DNA from: Bacillus rhizoplanae
Lineage (GTDB): Bacteria > Bacillota > Bacilli > Bacillales > Bacillaceae_G
Reading direction: 5' to 3'
DNA length: 51,613 nucleotides
NCBI RefSeq assembly: GCF_917563915.1
Contig: NZ_CAKJTI010000025.1
Span: 1 to 51,613, forward strand
The position numbers and the translations under genes are program-made. Shown piece by piece: positions 35,999 through 45,225 of the stretch. The notes below the pieces were generated by a model, which searched no databases, was not told the DNA's origin, and saw nothing but the letters and a program-made list of their open reading frames with translations. Position 1 is the first letter of the stretch. Every line of letters begins with the position of its first letter.

Positions 35999-36455
35999 AT
36001 TGTACAATACTCTCATTCATTTTATCAGGCTTGCTTGTCACTAAATAATGTTTCTCTGATACATATAAATCACTTTCTAGCGTCCTTTTTAAGTATGGCC
36101 CTAACTTTATCGAACATATAAGCCGATTCTCATTTCCTTCGACGATTGGAAAGGATTCTTTCTCTGTCACATATTGATCAACTGCACGCTGTACATCATC
36201 AATTTCTTTGACAAGAGCAAGATTTTCTTGTGTATTCTCAAATACTTCAAGGGTTTCCTTCGTAATAATGAACACATTTGTAGGAAAAGCCGGTAAATAT
36301 GGTTTTAATAAATCATAATTAACCGTGTAATCATCATTTACTAATACCGTATATACCACATTCGCATTCGTTTCAAGAAATTTTGCCATAGCCAGTTCTA
36401 GCTCATCTTGCGTAATTTCTCTTTCTTCCTTTCCTTTTTTAAAAAAGCGAAACAT
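35997..36455 (-). CDS. Conserved hypothetical protein (152 aa)
   Basis: The soluble acidic protein begins MFRFFKKGKEEREITQDELELAMAKF and shows alternating alpha/beta segments, with a C-terminus SKPDKMNESIVQ. I recognise no domain. AGGGGG lies eight bases before the ATG at 36455; the longer reading to 36554 has no site. It has its own terminator. Confidence 0.65.
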   Translation of the reverse strand: MFRFFKKGKEEREITQDELELAMAKFLETNANVVYTVLVNDDYTVNYDLLKPYLPAFPTNVFIITKETLEVFENTQENLALVKEIDDVQRAVDQYVTEKESFPIVEGNENRLICSIKLGPYLKRTLESDLYVSEKHYLVTSKPDKMNESIVQ

Positions 36456-36566
36456 CTTCTCTGCCCCCTTTTTTGCTTCATTATACCACAAACTGTAAGA
36501 CAAATATGAATAATACAAAAAATCTAACTTCATCGTATGTTTGTCCAAACTCATTCATATGTATGT

Positions 36567-36746
36567 AGTAAAGTGAAAGTTTCAGCGGTAAATAAGGGCT
36601 TTATCTCTCATTGCTCGTTAGTTGAACCAATTCTTGTAGACGGTAGTAAGACCCTCACCTCAAAATTCAGAAAAAAACAAAGAAGACGGGTAGAGAATAA
36701 CTGCCCTAAAGAACCTAATTAGTCGAGTTTTCCATCAGTGGAGATA
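36567..36746. repeat. Composite bcr1: forward half joined to reverse copy, copy 7
   Basis: TAAAGTGAAAGTTTCAGC and CGTTAGTTGAACCAATT (forward) are followed by GGTAGTAAGACC, CACCTCAA, AAGAAGA, ATAACTGCCC and CCATCAGTGG (reverse order). The unit is strongly diverged. It fills the divergent gap before the YkvI gene. Confidence 0.7.
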
Positions 36747-36809
36747 TAGCAAAAGTTAGGGTGAGGCTGCAAAATAAATGAAGCTCATCATACAAGAAAG
36801 AGGGATTAA

Positions 36810-37850
36810 ATGAATAATCAACAATGGAAAGTAGCAAAGAAAATTGCTGCTACTTATATAGGCACTGTTGTTGGAGCTGGATTTGCAACAGGAAGAGAAA
36901 TCGTTGAATTCTTTACAATTCATGGTACATACGGAACAATTGGTATTTTAGTAAGCGGTATTTTCTTTATTTGGTTAGGTACAAAAATGATGCTTCTTTC
37001 TTCACAAATTGGAGCATTTTCTGCTCAAGAATTTAACAAATATTTATTTGGAGATATCTTTGGTAACGTTGTAAATATTTTATTACTTCTCGTATTATTT
37101 GGTGTAACAAGCGTCATGCTTTCCGGAGCTGGAGCAGTATTTGAAGAACAACTTCGCCTACCAAGACAGCTTGGTATCTTTATAACGATACTTGCTTGTA
37201 TTGTAATTGGTAGCAGAGGATTACAAGGAGTCTTTGAAGTCAATTCGCTCGTCGTACCAATTATGATGATTTTTATTGTAGGGCTATCTATTACAACATT
37301 CTTTCATGATGCAACTTCTCTTTTCAACATAACACCTTCTGAAAATTGGAATGTCAAATGGATTACAAGTCCAGTCACATATGTTGCACTCAACCTCTCT
37401 CTCGCCCAAAGTGTACTTGTGCCATTAGCAAGTGAAGTAAAAGATCAAAAAGCCATTAAATGGGGAGGGATATTGGGGGGAGCAGGTCTTTGTTTAATTT
37501 TGTTATGTAGTCACCTCGCTATTTTATCTGTTGAACAATTTTATCAATACAATATTCCAATGGCAGAAGTTGTACGCCGCTTCAATGCTACTTTTCATTT
37601 CTTTTTTGTGTTAATTATTTTTGGGGAAGTATTTACAACACTCGTTGGTAATGTATTTGGTATGACAAAACAAATGCAATCTATCACTGGGTGGAAGAGT
37701 AACATCATTATTTATTTTATCTTACTCATTAGTTATTGCTTTAGTTATATCGGTTATAGTGAATTACTTCATATGCTATATCCTGTAATCGGATGGATTA
37801 GTTTAATTCTGCTTCCAATTATTGCTTTCAAACAACAGCAAAAAACATAA
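36810..37850 (+). CDS. YkvI-family membrane transporter
   Basis: This 346-aa protein has about ten helices. It begins KIAATYIGTVVGAGFATGREIVEFF, an unwound first helix typical of LeuT-fold transporters, and has VALNLSLAQSVLVPLASEV near residue 190. This is the YkvI-like group, whose substrate is not established. AAGAGGG precedes the ATG, and a terminator overlaps the stop. Confidence 0.85.
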   Translation: MNNQQWKVAKKIAATYIGTVVGAGFATGREIVEFFTIHGTYGTIGILVSGIFFIWLGTKMMLLSSQIGAFSAQEFNKYLFGDIFGNVVNILLLLVLFGVTSVMLSGAGAVFEEQLRLPRQLGIFITILACIVIGSRGLQGVFEVNSLVVPIMMIFIVGLSITTFFHDATSLFNITPSENWNVKWITSPVTYVALNLSLAQSVLVPLASEVKDQKAIKWGGILGGAGLCLILLCSHLAILSVEQFYQYNIPMAEVVRRFNATFHFFFVLIIFGEVFTTLVGNVFGMTKQMQSITGWKSNIIIYFILLISYCFSYIGYSELLHMLYPVIGWISLILLPIIAFKQQQKT

Positions 37851-37879
37851 AAAACATCCGTTAGTAACGGATGTTTTTT
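37849..37879. terminator. Bidirectional terminator
   Basis: AAAACATCCGTT and AACGGATGTTTTTT pair around AGT between convergent genes. Confidence 0.85.
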
Positions 37880-38246
37880 ACTCACAATCTTCACATACTT
37901 CCCAGTACAATCCCATTTCAACTGCAAGAAATGGTTTTAACTGTAATCGAATCATACGGCTTGGCATACGATCTAATACAAATTGAAAGCTTTCCTCATC
38001 TTTAATAATATCCATCTTTTGGACAGCAATACGTTGAATCGTTGTAATCGGCTGACCATCTTTATATAAAACGAGACGAATCTCATCGTCTTCATTAAAA
38101 AATAGTTCTATACTTGTACCTGTTGATAATATTGTTTCTGTTATAGAATACGCGCCGTTTTCCTCTTGAATGTAATATTTCCATCCTTGATTTCCAACTT
38201 CTTGCGGAGGAACTTGAAAAAATGATGTAATCTCCTCATGTAGCAT
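37878..38246 (-). CDS. Conserved hypothetical protein (122 aa)
   Basis: This soluble protein has a beta-rich middle (IELFFNEDDEIRLVLYKDG) and ends WEVCEDCE. I recognise no family. GAGAGGGGT lies upstream of the ATG, and the shared terminator supports a real gene. Confidence 0.65.
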   Translation of the reverse strand: MLHEEITSFFQVPPQEVGNQGWKYYIQEENGAYSITETILSTGTSIELFFNEDDEIRLVLYKDGQPITTIQRIAVQKMDIIKDEESFQFVLDRMPSRMIRLQLKPFLAVEMGLYWEVCEDCE

Positions 38247-38393
38247 AAAATAACCCCTCTCTTACCTCTTGCTCATTATACCCTTTCTATATAGTAACAT
38301 TTATTGTACCACAAATGACTATAACAGCTGTATTTTCCCGTCCGAAACTCTATAGCATCAATTTAAAAACCAAATTTCATCGTAACTAAAACG

Positions 38394-38430
38394 AAAAGTG
38401 CGTGGATTAATTTTTCCACGCACTTTTTCA
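38394..38430 (-). terminator. Terminator left by a decayed chemoreceptor gene
   Basis: AAAAGTGCGTGG and CCACGCACTTTT pair, with a T-run, just beyond the stop of the remnant. Confidence 0.7.
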
Positions 38431-38451
38431 TTACACTTTAAATCGGCTCAA

Positions 38452-38630
38452 TTAACACTTGTAATCTTCAGCCATTTGTGATGGTATTCCAGCTGCTGAA
38501 CCAAATTCCTCCATAGGGGCTAATTGTTCTTCAACCGATGCAGCTACACCTTGTGTACTAGATACATTATTGTACGCTGTTACTGCAATTTCACCGACTA
38601 ACACTTCATCTACGCCTTTTGAGTTTTCTT
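38452..38630 (-). pseudogene. C-terminal remnant of a methyl-accepting chemotaxis protein
   Basis: The open frame reads KGVDEVLVGEIAVTA ... and then VAASVEEQLAPMEEFGSAAG ... QMAED. This matches the end of MCP signalling domains (T/S-EEQ-ASMEE-I/SSA ... MAEEL), with mismatches and an internal loss. No start or upstream part remains. It abuts the rsgA stop and has its own terminator. Confidence 0.6.
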
Positions 38631-38631
38631 T

Positions 38632-39684
38632 TTATTTTTTCTGCCTCATTTGCTTCGTGATCTTTTTCCATTTTTCGCGCTCTGTACGAGCCAAAAGAGC
38701 ATCTTGTTTTCTCATCGCATAAGCAATTTCTTTTTGCAACTTTTTATAATTGAAAAGTCGCGCTTCTTCTAATGTTCCCTCATTAATAGCAATGCGAATT
38801 GCACAACCTGGTTCATTCTCATGTTGGCAATCACGAAAACGACATTTTTTCGCAGCTTCTTCAATGTCAGAAAAGGTTGCGTGCATCGCCCCGCTTCCTT
38901 CCCAAAGCTGCAGTTCCCTCATTCCTGGTGTATCAATAACAAGTGCACCAGTTGGTAATTGGAACAATTCTCGGTGCGTTGTCGTATGTTTTCCTTTACT
39001 ATCGCTCTCACGAATTCCACCTGTTTTCGCCACTTCATTTCCCATTAAAGCATTCAATAACGTGGACTTTCCTGCTCCAGAAGAACCAACAAGCGCAATT
39101 GTTCTTCCTGGTTGTAAAAACTGTTGTAACGTCTCTATTCCGGTTTGCTGCAGACTATCAACTGCAAAAATAGGTGCACCAATTGCAACGGCCTCTGTTT
39201 CCATCACCTTTTGCTCTACATCTGTACATAAATCACTCTTTGTCAAAATAACAACAGGTGTTGCTCCGCTCTCATATGCTAACAATAAATACCGTTCAAT
39301 TCGTCTCACATTAAAATCATCATTTAAAGCATTAACTAAAAACAGATAATCCACATTTGCTGCTACAATTTGTTCTTCCGTTTTCTCTCCAGCTACCTTT
39401 CTAGAAAAAGAACTTTTTCTAGAAAGCACAGTATGAATAATCGCTTTCTTTTCTTCTGGCAGTTTTGTTACACTTACCCAATCACCAACTGCAGGATAAT
39501 CACCTTTCTCACTTGCTTCATAGCGAAATTTCCCTGCTAACTCAGCTACGTATTCACCATCTTCACATATAATCCGATACATATGTTTATGCTCTAACAA
39601 AACACGTCCTACTTCACATTCTTCTAATAATTGACCTTCAAAATATAAGTTCCATCCAAATGCTACTAAATGATTACGATTCAA
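38632..39684 (-). CDS. rsgA: Ribosome small-subunit-dependent GTPase A (second paralogue)
   Basis: This 350-aa circularly permuted GTPase has an N-terminal OB fold (VGDWVSVTKLP near 83), G4 ILTKSDL (about 147), G1 GSSGAGKST (about 199), G3 DTPGMREL (about 252) and a C-terminal zinc site C-x4-C-x-H-x5-C (CRFRDCQHENEPGC). It ends in a basic tail. RsgA assists 30S maturation. B. cereus genomes carry a housekeeping copy near the protein phosphatase and kinase genes; the lack of those neighbours suggests this is the extra paralogue. Confidence 0.9.
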   Translation of the reverse strand: MNRNHLVAFGWNLYFEGQLLEECEVGRVLLEHKHMYRIICEDGEYVAELAGKFRYEASEKGDYPAVGDWVSVTKLPEEKKAIIHTVLSRKSSFSRKVAGEKTEEQIVAANVDYLFLVNALNDDFNVRRIERYLLLAYESGATPVVILTKSDLCTDVEQKVMETEAVAIGAPIFAVDSLQQTGIETLQQFLQPGRTIALVGSSGAGKSTLLNALMGNEVAKTGGIRESDSKGKHTTTHRELFQLPTGALVIDTPGMRELQLWEGSGAMHATFSDIEEAAKKCRFRDCQHENEPGCAIRIAINEGTLEEARLFNYKKLQKEIAYAMRKQDALLARTEREKWKKITKQMRQKK

Positions 39685-39732
39685 ATTCGTATCCTCCCTA
39701 AAATGTATAATGCGGAAGGATATAGCGATTCT

Positions 39733-39798
39733 TTACAAAGCGCCGCCCATTCCTTCCTTATTTCCATTAACTGTATGAATCTTATAAACAATCGCCAT
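39733..39798 (-). CDS. Possible 21-aa peptide
   Basis: MAIVYKIHTVNGNKEGMGGAL follows GGAGTG by seven bases. No homology is recognised. It lies 48 bp upstream of rsgA on the same strand and could be a leader peptide. Confidence 0.35.
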   Translation of the reverse strand: MAIVYKIHTVNGNKEGMGGAL

Positions 39799-39995
39799 AA
39801 TACATCACTCCGTTCTCATTAGATTTGATTTTATTATATGAAATTTCAAATTAAATATCTACCACTTATGACAGAATTTTCGGTATAATAAAAATATCCA
39901 CCTTAAACCAATTTTCTCAATATATGTATACAAATTCCTAAAAGGAGTATCTGTAATACAAACAGAATTGTATTTAACTAAAAGGAGTGGATCTG

Positions 39996-40343
39996 ATGGA
40001 TATGTATTCGTGGCTAACAGCTCTTCTCGTTGGTGGAATTACCGGTTTTGTTGCCCATCTTATCAATCATCAAGGCAAATTATTGCTTCCACGCCGATTA
40101 AAAACATTTTTCCATCTTGGTTTTTTTGCTGACATCATTACTGGTAGTCTCGCTGCACTATTGGGTCTTGTTTTATTTGATGCGACAACAACTAAAGAAA
40201 TTGTTAAAGTTGCAATCGTTACTGCAATTTCTGGTCAAACATTTTTACTCCATCAAGCACTTGGAGGAGAACAGGCAAAGAATACGCAAATGAATAAAGC
40301 AAATGAAAAAATACAAGAAATTGACAAATTATTAAAACGTTAA
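39996..40343 (+). CDS. DUF4257 membrane protein
   Basis: This 115-aa protein has three hydrophobic segments, a GGITGFVAHLINHQGKLLLPRR stretch near residue 15 and a C-terminal coiled tail (NEKIQEIDKLLKR). It fits the DUF4257 family of bacilli, whose role is unknown. AAAGGAGTGG precedes the ATG at 39996; an in-frame GTG at 39987 lies inside that site. It is followed by a small gene on the same strand. Confidence 0.75.
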   Translation: MDMYSWLTALLVGGITGFVAHLINHQGKLLLPRRLKTFFHLGFFADIITGSLAALLGLVLFDATTTKEIVKVAIVTAISGQTFLLHQALGGEQAKNTQMNKANEKIQEIDKLLKR

Positions 40344-40427
40344 TATATACTATAACTAAGGAATTGTTGATATAATGAAAAATAAAATTCTGAATTGAAG
40401 CGTCTGTCAGAAGAGAGGGTGTTTCGT

Positions 40428-40652
40428 ATGACAAACAAAAAAATAGAAGATTTCTTAACAGACTCTGAAAAAGAGGAGCTGATAGAAAACTACAAATGTT
40501 TACGAGAAGCCCGCACAAAACAAGAAGCAAACTATTTTGGTGAAGCAGTAAACAATTTGTTAGATAAAGCCAAACAACGCATTATTAAAGAAGCTGGTAT
40601 TAAAGATGAAAATGCTGCAACGATTCAATCAAAGCGAAAAGCACTGTTTTAG
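40428..40652 (+). CDS. Small soluble hypothetical protein (74 aa)
   Basis: The highly charged helical protein starts MTNKKIEDFLTDSEKEELIENY. GAGGGTG precedes the ATG, and a terminator stem overlaps the stop. I recognise no family. Its position 84 bp after the DUF4257 gene suggests a possible shared transcript. Confidence 0.65.
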   Translation: MTNKKIEDFLTDSEKEELIENYKCLREARTKQEANYFGEAVNNLLDKAKQRIIKEAGIKDENAATIQSKRKALF

Positions 40653-40676
40653 TATATACATGAAAACAGTGCTTTA
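40638..40676 (+). terminator. Terminator of the 74-aa gene
   Basis: AAAGCACTGTTTT pairs with AAAACAGTGCTTT. Confidence 0.8.
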
Positions 40677-40763
40677 GTATTTCAGTTTACATAATATAAT
40701 TATTTTTGTTATTTAAACTACGAAACTACTTTTTGCTTCGTTTCAGATTCTATATTTCTTATA

Positions 40764-40991
40764 ATGCCACTTCGTTTAAATGCAAATAGAGAAAAAAAAT
40801 ACAAGCTGGCTGTAAAAATTCCGACTGCAAAATCCACACTATCGCATCACTTTAAAGTATTACTAGAGTCTGGTGTTATGTATACAAGAATTGAAGGGAC
40901 ACAACGTTTTATCTCTATTAGGACTGAATACTTAAACAAAAGATTTCCAGGGTTATTAGACACTATTTTACAAGCAACAGAACCTTATTAA
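40764..40991 (+). pseudogene. ArsR-type regulator, N-terminally truncated
   Basis: The segment KSTLSHHFKVLLESGVMYTRIEGTQRFISIR is the recognition helix and wing of an ArsR-family winged helix. The preceding 23 residues do not look like the expected first helices, and no ribosome site precedes the ATG. The N-terminal third of the gene is lost. Confidence 0.65.
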
Positions 40992-41088
40992 TAACACCGT
41001 TGTCCCAGTTCTAACAGGCTCTCAATTCATATAATAATATAACTATAGTAGTCAATAACACTCACACATTCAAAATATATTTGCACAA

Positions 41089-41117
41089 AAAAGAGCATCT
41101 TCATTTAGATGCCCTTT
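41089..41117 (-). terminator. Terminator of the transglutaminase gene
   Basis: AAAGAGCATCT and AGATGCCCTTT pair, with an A-run giving T on the minus strand. Confidence 0.75.
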
Positions 41118-41125
41118 CACACAAT

Positions 41126-42292
41126 TTAATAAGCAAATGTAATTGTTAACAATGAGGATCCAGCTTGCGCTTGATAAGGAGCTACCTGATACGATACTTG
41201 CTTTGCTCCTTTTGGCCAAGAAATCTCATTCAATACCTTTTTAACATCTTGCATCGTTTTATCTACTGTTTGATGATAACAAAGTTCTATCTTTTCTTGT
41301 TTAGATGTGAATTTTTGCTGTAATTTTTGCTTTAACTGTTTGTAATCTTCAGCCCCAAATTCTGGTGCTAAATAAACAAGATTTGTATCTTTTAATATTT
41401 GTTGATAAATAGAGGATTTCTTATTGCCTGCTTTAATTTTAGTCGTTAACTCATTATAATAGTTTGTATTTGCAACTGGATATTTACTACGATCCCATTG
41501 ATGATCTTTACTCATTTGCTCATCAGACATATTAAAATAAGAATACATAACACGTCCCTGTTTATCCGGAACTGGATCATCGAATGTCGTATCAAGGTGA
41601 TACCATTTACCATCAATATTTACAAGATTCCATGCGTGAGACTGGCCATTTCCAGTTCCCGTTACAATGTGGGATTGAATTCCAGCCTCTTTTAATAGCT
41701 GATACGTTAATAGTGCATATCCTTGACAAACCGCCGTACGATTTGCTAGTGCGTCATATGCAGTATAAGACTGAAGCGATGTGTCATATGAAACATGTTT
41801 CACTACATAGTCATGAATGGCTTTTACTTTTTCATTCTCATCCATTCCAGCTGTAATTATTGAATTTACAATTGATTTCGCTTGTTTCATTACGTACTGT
41901 GATTGCTCTTTCGTTTCACGATATGAAATATTTAGTGTAAATGAGTAATTTCCTGGTACACCCCGAATCGAAAACTTTGTGCTGCTTACGTTATATTTTA
42001 AGTATTCATCTTTTTCTAACGTTTGATTATAAGCCTGCACCAATGTATCCAAAACTTCTTGTACATTAGCATGTTTCGTCTTATATTTAATTGTAATATT
42101 TGTTTCACGATTATTAAGATGTTGTTGTAATTCTTGCTGAAATTCTGTAATTAATTTTGCATCATTTACAGAATTAGCCGTATCTCCTACCTGTTTTGTA
42201 GCAGCGTATGAGACTGAAGGCATATGAAGCGCTCCGGTTATAATAGATGAGCAAAGTACCATAGTAGATACATATTTTATAGATTTCTTCAT
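41126..42292 (-). CDS. Secreted transglutaminase-like protein
   Basis: This 388-aa precursor has a signal peptide (MKKSIKYVSTMVLCSSIITG ... SYAA). A transglutaminase core follows, with Cys in RTAVCQGYALL (near 190), His in GQSHAWNLV (near 223) and Asp in YHLDTTFDDP (near 238). Such domains act as peptidases or cross-linkers on wall or surface proteins. The C-terminal 130 residues are unassigned. GAGGATGTG precedes the start at 42292. Confidence 0.88.
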   Translation of the reverse strand: MKKSIKYVSTMVLCSSIITGALHMPSVSYAATKQVGDTANSVNDAKLITEFQQELQQHLNNRETNITIKYKTKHANVQEVLDTLVQAYNQTLEKDEYLKYNVSSTKFSIRGVPGNYSFTLNISYRETKEQSQYVMKQAKSIVNSIITAGMDENEKVKAIHDYVVKHVSYDTSLQSYTAYDALANRTAVCQGYALLTYQLLKEAGIQSHIVTGTGNGQSHAWNLVNIDGKWYHLDTTFDDPVPDKQGRVMYSYFNMSDEQMSKDHQWDRSKYPVANTNYYNELTTKIKAGNKKSSIYQQILKDTNLVYLAPEFGAEDYKQLKQKLQQKFTSKQEKIELCYHQTVDKTMQDVKKVLNEISWPKGAKQVSYQVAPYQAQAGSSLLTITFAY

Positions 42293-42502
42293 TTCATCAC
42301 ATCCTCGTAGCATAAGATAATCTTAAAATAGCTTTCTTCCATACATCAACTATATACGAATTTTCACAAAAAAGAAAATCCGATTTTTTACATTTATAAA
42401 TTGCATTAAAGTTGAAAAAATGACTTACACATGACGTAATTCAAACGACGATGTACTACCTTCTTATACAAATGAATAATGCCCGAACAACTCGATCCAA
42501 TT

Positions 42503-42546
42503 ATAAAAGCAGCTTCCGTTATATACACATGAAACTGCCTTTTTTT
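42503..42546 (-). terminator. Probable terminator of the YwqG-like gene
   Basis: AAAAGCAGCTTC and GAAACTGCCTTTTTTT form an imperfect stem. Confidence 0.55.
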
Positions 42547-42549
42547 ACT

Positions 42550-43323
42550 TTATAAACTTTGCAAAATACAACAAGCTTTCTCAAAACGTCGCTGCTTTAT
42601 ATCTTCATTCGCAATACAGAAATATAACATTCCCATATCACCCCACATCATGTTCAAATGTTCCTCGTCAGAATCTACTTGAAATAATAATGTTATCTCG
42701 CTATGATGCAAACCTATATATTCCTGTGCTTCTTCCAACACTTCTGTTTGAACTGAAAACGGTGTACCGAAAACTTGATGATTGTCATAGCAATCAGGTA
42801 TTAATTCCTCTAACAATTGTAAGAAACGATCTGAATCACCTTCGTCCTCAATAAACAAATCTGGAAGTTTTTTTGCTATTTCAAATGTAACCCTACATTG
42901 AGAATATTGCCCCTTCACTTGATTCGTTTTTTGTACATCATCTATTTCTCCTTCATAATATAAAACACGCCAGCCTTCTTTTACGTTTGAATTTCCATAT
43001 ACTTCGCAAAAGGCTTCCTGTTCATCATCAGCAAAATAGAAAAAATACAACATACCACTTTGAGGCAAATCATTCTTCATACCTACAGCTTGAAGTTCAG
43101 CTAAATTAAACTGTGCAACAAAATGAAGAGGATGCCCTTTATATGTAGGGTAGGCTAACGTTACTGGTAGATCAGGATATCCTCCCATTTTTGAACAACC
43201 TACTGGTAATACCGCTTCTTGTTTTGGCACTACTTTGATACATTCAAATGCTGTAGCCAACAACTCATCTTTTATATGAGTCAATTGATATTTTTCAATT
43301 AATTCTTCAATATGTTCCGTCAT
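42550..43323 (-). CDS. YwqG-family (DUF1963) protein
   Basis: This 257-aa protein shows the DUF1963 features SKMGGYPDLPVTLAYPTYKGHPLHFVAQFNL split over residues 44-75, SGMLYFFY near 90 and a late LNMMWGDMGMLYFCI near 225. The family is of unknown function and is often found near toxin or immunity loci in Bacillus. No toxin partner is nearby. It is monocistronic. Confidence 0.85.
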   Translation of the reverse strand: MTEHIEELIEKYQLTHIKDELLATAFECIKVVPKQEAVLPVGCSKMGGYPDLPVTLAYPTYKGHPLHFVAQFNLAELQAVGMKNDLPQSGMLYFFYFADDEQEAFCEVYGNSNVKEGWRVLYYEGEIDDVQKTNQVKGQYSQCRVTFEIAKKLPDLFIEDEGDSDRFLQLLEELIPDCYDNHQVFGTPFSVQTEVLEEAQEYIGLHHSEITLLFQVDSDEEHLNMMWGDMGMLYFCIANEDIKQRRFEKACCILQSL

Positions 43324-43571
43324 AAAAACTCCTTATTCAACATGATTTCCTACATCATATCACAAAATTTAATCGTGTTTCTTTCACATTTTTCTTTATT
43401 CATATCTATACCCATTATGAAAAAAGGCTTGTTCGTCATAATCGAAACGCTTCCCTCTTACATAATATACAGTGTTCCTACAAACATGCAATCTCATTAT
43501 CTCTTGTAATACACCCTCATAAACTTCACTTTGTTCACCCCAAAATTTTTCATATTAAGGAGGAAATAAAT

Positions 43572-43721
43572 ATGGGTTACGGATATGGATATGGTCCCGG
43601 TTGCGGAGGATTCGGATACGGTGGCGGAGGATGCGGATTCGGCGGTTTTGCTTTATTAATCGTTTTATTTATCCTTCTTATCATCATTGGAGCTAGCTGC
43701 TGCAACGGCTTTATCTTCTAA
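43572..43721 (+). CDS. YjcZ-family small membrane peptide, Gly-rich form
   Basis: This 49-aa peptide has a Gly/Tyr-rich head ([20 protein letters not shown]) and one hydrophobic helix ending [17 protein letters not shown] lies ten bases before the ATG. CATAATATA at 43461 resembles a sigma-K -10 box but lacks a clear -35. The shared [15 protein letters not shown] core groups it with the peptide at 6437. Confidence 0.85.
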   Translation: MGYGYGYGPGCGGFGYGGGGCGFGGFALLIVLFILLIIIGASCCNGFIF

Positions 43722-43742
43722 GTAAACTTTAACAACTATTGT

Positions 43743-43771
43743 AAAAAAGCACGCACTTGCCGTGCTTTTTT
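43743..43771 (+). terminator. Terminator of the second YjcZ gene
   Basis: AAAAAAGCACG and CGTGCTTTTTT pair around CACTTGC. Confidence 0.85.
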
Positions 43772-43793
43772 GCTGTTTGTTTCATATAAAAAA

Positions 43794-43948
43794 ATAAAGT
43801 GAAACTTCTATCAGTGGGGGTTTTCTTCCTCCCACTGATGGTTAGTTGAACCAATCGGGCTTTTACGGGCAGTTATCCCCCACCTATCTTCTTCGCTCTT
43901 CTCTAAATCTTAAGGTGGGGGTCTTACTGCCCGTTAATGCGGGATAAA
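43794..43948 (+). repeat. bcr1 repeat, canonical 155 bp, copy 8
   Basis: It is bounded by ATAAA at both ends. The order is hairpin 1, GTTAGTTGAACC, ACGGGCAGTTAT, CCCCCACCTATCTTCTTCGC, AAGGTGGGGGTC and TTACTGCCCGTTAATGCGGG. It is the best reference copy in the window and ends 25 bp before the patatin start. Confidence 0.93.
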
Positions 43949-43973
43949 TAATGAATCGAAAGGAATTGTTTTC

Positions 43974-44942
43974 ATGAAAATAGATGGTGTCTTTGAAGGA
44001 GGCGGAGTTCGAGGGATTGCACATGTCGGAGCAATCTGTGCGTTAGAAAAGCATAATTATGAATGGGAGCGAGTCGCTGGTACATCAGCAGGTGCTATTA
44101 TCGCAGCGCTTCTTGCCTGTGGCTATACAGGAAAAGAATTAAAAACAATTATAAATCGTGCTGATTATACAAATTTCACCACAAAAACATGCATAGATAA
44201 AATCCCTCTTATCGGAAAAGGAATAAATGTATGGGTTAAAATGGGGATATATAAAAATGATTTTATAGAACAATGGTTAGAAGATTTATTATCTAAAAAA
44301 GGAGTGCATTGTTTTAGTGACTTACCTAACCCTGAAGGCTTAAAAATCATCGCTTCCGATATTAGTAATGGTAAAATGGTCGTTTTCCCTGATGACTTAC
44401 TGCATTATGGATTCCCTAACAAAAAATTTTCTATTGCAAAAGCAGTGAGAATGAGTGCTACAATCCCTTTCTTTTTTCAGCCTGTTAAATGGAAAACTCC
44501 TAAATGGAAGCAGCCTTGCTATATAGTCGACGGAGGTATTCTCAGCAATTATCCGATATGGATTTTTGACTCACCAAACATTCCACGTTGGCCTACCTTT
44601 GGATTTCATTTTGTAAAAGACGAGATTCAAGCTGAACCTGTTCATTATGAAGAACCTATTTCGATGTTTAAAGGGCTATTTAAAACAATGATGCAAGCCC
44701 ACGATTTACGCTATCTCAATACAGAAGCAAGAGCACGTACTATTAAAATCCCTACTGGAAATATCACTAGTACCAACTTCAATTTAAGTGATGAAGAGAA
44801 AGAATGGCTCTATCACTCTGGTTATCAAGCTGCTGAAAAATTTCTACACTCTTGGAACTTTACCCAATATATAAACCAATATCGAACTGGATCTCCATCT
44901 AGTACTACAAGTAGCCGAACCACTAATTTCGACAAACAATAA
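43974..44942 (+). CDS. Patatin-like phospholipase
   Basis: This 322-aa protein has the oxyanion GGGVRG (residues 9-14), the nucleophile elbow GTSAG (S38) and the catalytic aspartate D186 in VDGGILSNYP. Patatins hydrolyse acyl chains from membrane lipids. The protein has no signal peptide, so it acts inside the cell. The stop TAA is formed by the ATAAA end of a bcr1 fragment, and the last 20 residues are Ser/Thr-rich. Confidence 0.9.
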   Translation: MKIDGVFEGGGVRGIAHVGAICALEKHNYEWERVAGTSAGAIIAALLACGYTGKELKTIINRADYTNFTTKTCIDKIPLIGKGINVWVKMGIYKNDFIEQWLEDLLSKKGVHCFSDLPNPEGLKIIASDISNGKMVVFPDDLLHYGFPNKKFSIAKAVRMSATIPFFFQPVKWKTPKWKQPCYIVDGGILSNYPIWIFDSPNIPRWPTFGFHFVKDEIQAEPVHYEEPISMFKGLFKTMMQAHDLRYLNTEARARTIKIPTGNITSTNFNLSDEEKEWLYHSGYQAAEKFLHSWNFTQYINQYRTGSPSSTTSSRTTNFDKQ

Positions 44943-44951
44943 AGTGAAAAT
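44939..44951 (+). repeat. Terminal fragment of bcr1, copy 9a
   Basis: ATAAAGTGAAAAT equals the left tip of bcr1 and then changes abruptly into methyltransferase coding DNA. Confidence 0.5.
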
Positions 44952-45126
44952 CCAACACAGCAACATATTGTTGTTCTTGAAACAAATTCATCATTTCAAT
45001 AACACCCGAAACTGGCCTATGTAACCATGATCCCTCTTCAAATAACTTATGATTAGCATAAAAATGTTCATGATACTGTTTTTCTTTCTGTCTTATATAT
45101 TGTATTCGATTCATTTCTCGTTTCAT
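44945..45126 (-). pseudogene. N-terminal fragment of a SAM-dependent methyltransferase
   Basis: The frame reads MKREMNRIQYIRQKEKQYHE ... LFEEGSWLHRPVSGVIE ... YVAVLD and then crosses into the bcr1 tip. The sequence stops exactly before the glycine-rich motif I (VLDLGSG) of class I methyltransferases, so the catalytic domain is lost. Confidence 0.6.
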
Positions 45127-45225
45127 CTCCTCTACTATGCAATACACATATACATTCTCACATTGGTATATAATTCCCTCTCTAAATCAAAATTCACTAC
45201 AAGAAAAGAAACACCTGTATCTCAA

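Noticed and set aside
38750-39349. 199-codon plus-strand frame inside rsgA
   Set aside because: It is antisense to the conserved GTPase motifs and has no ribosome site or family resemblance.
40011-40343. Holin-like or toxin role for the DUF4257 protein
   Set aside because: The size and helices would allow it, but there is no endolysin, toxin or phage gene nearby, and the family pattern is sufficient.
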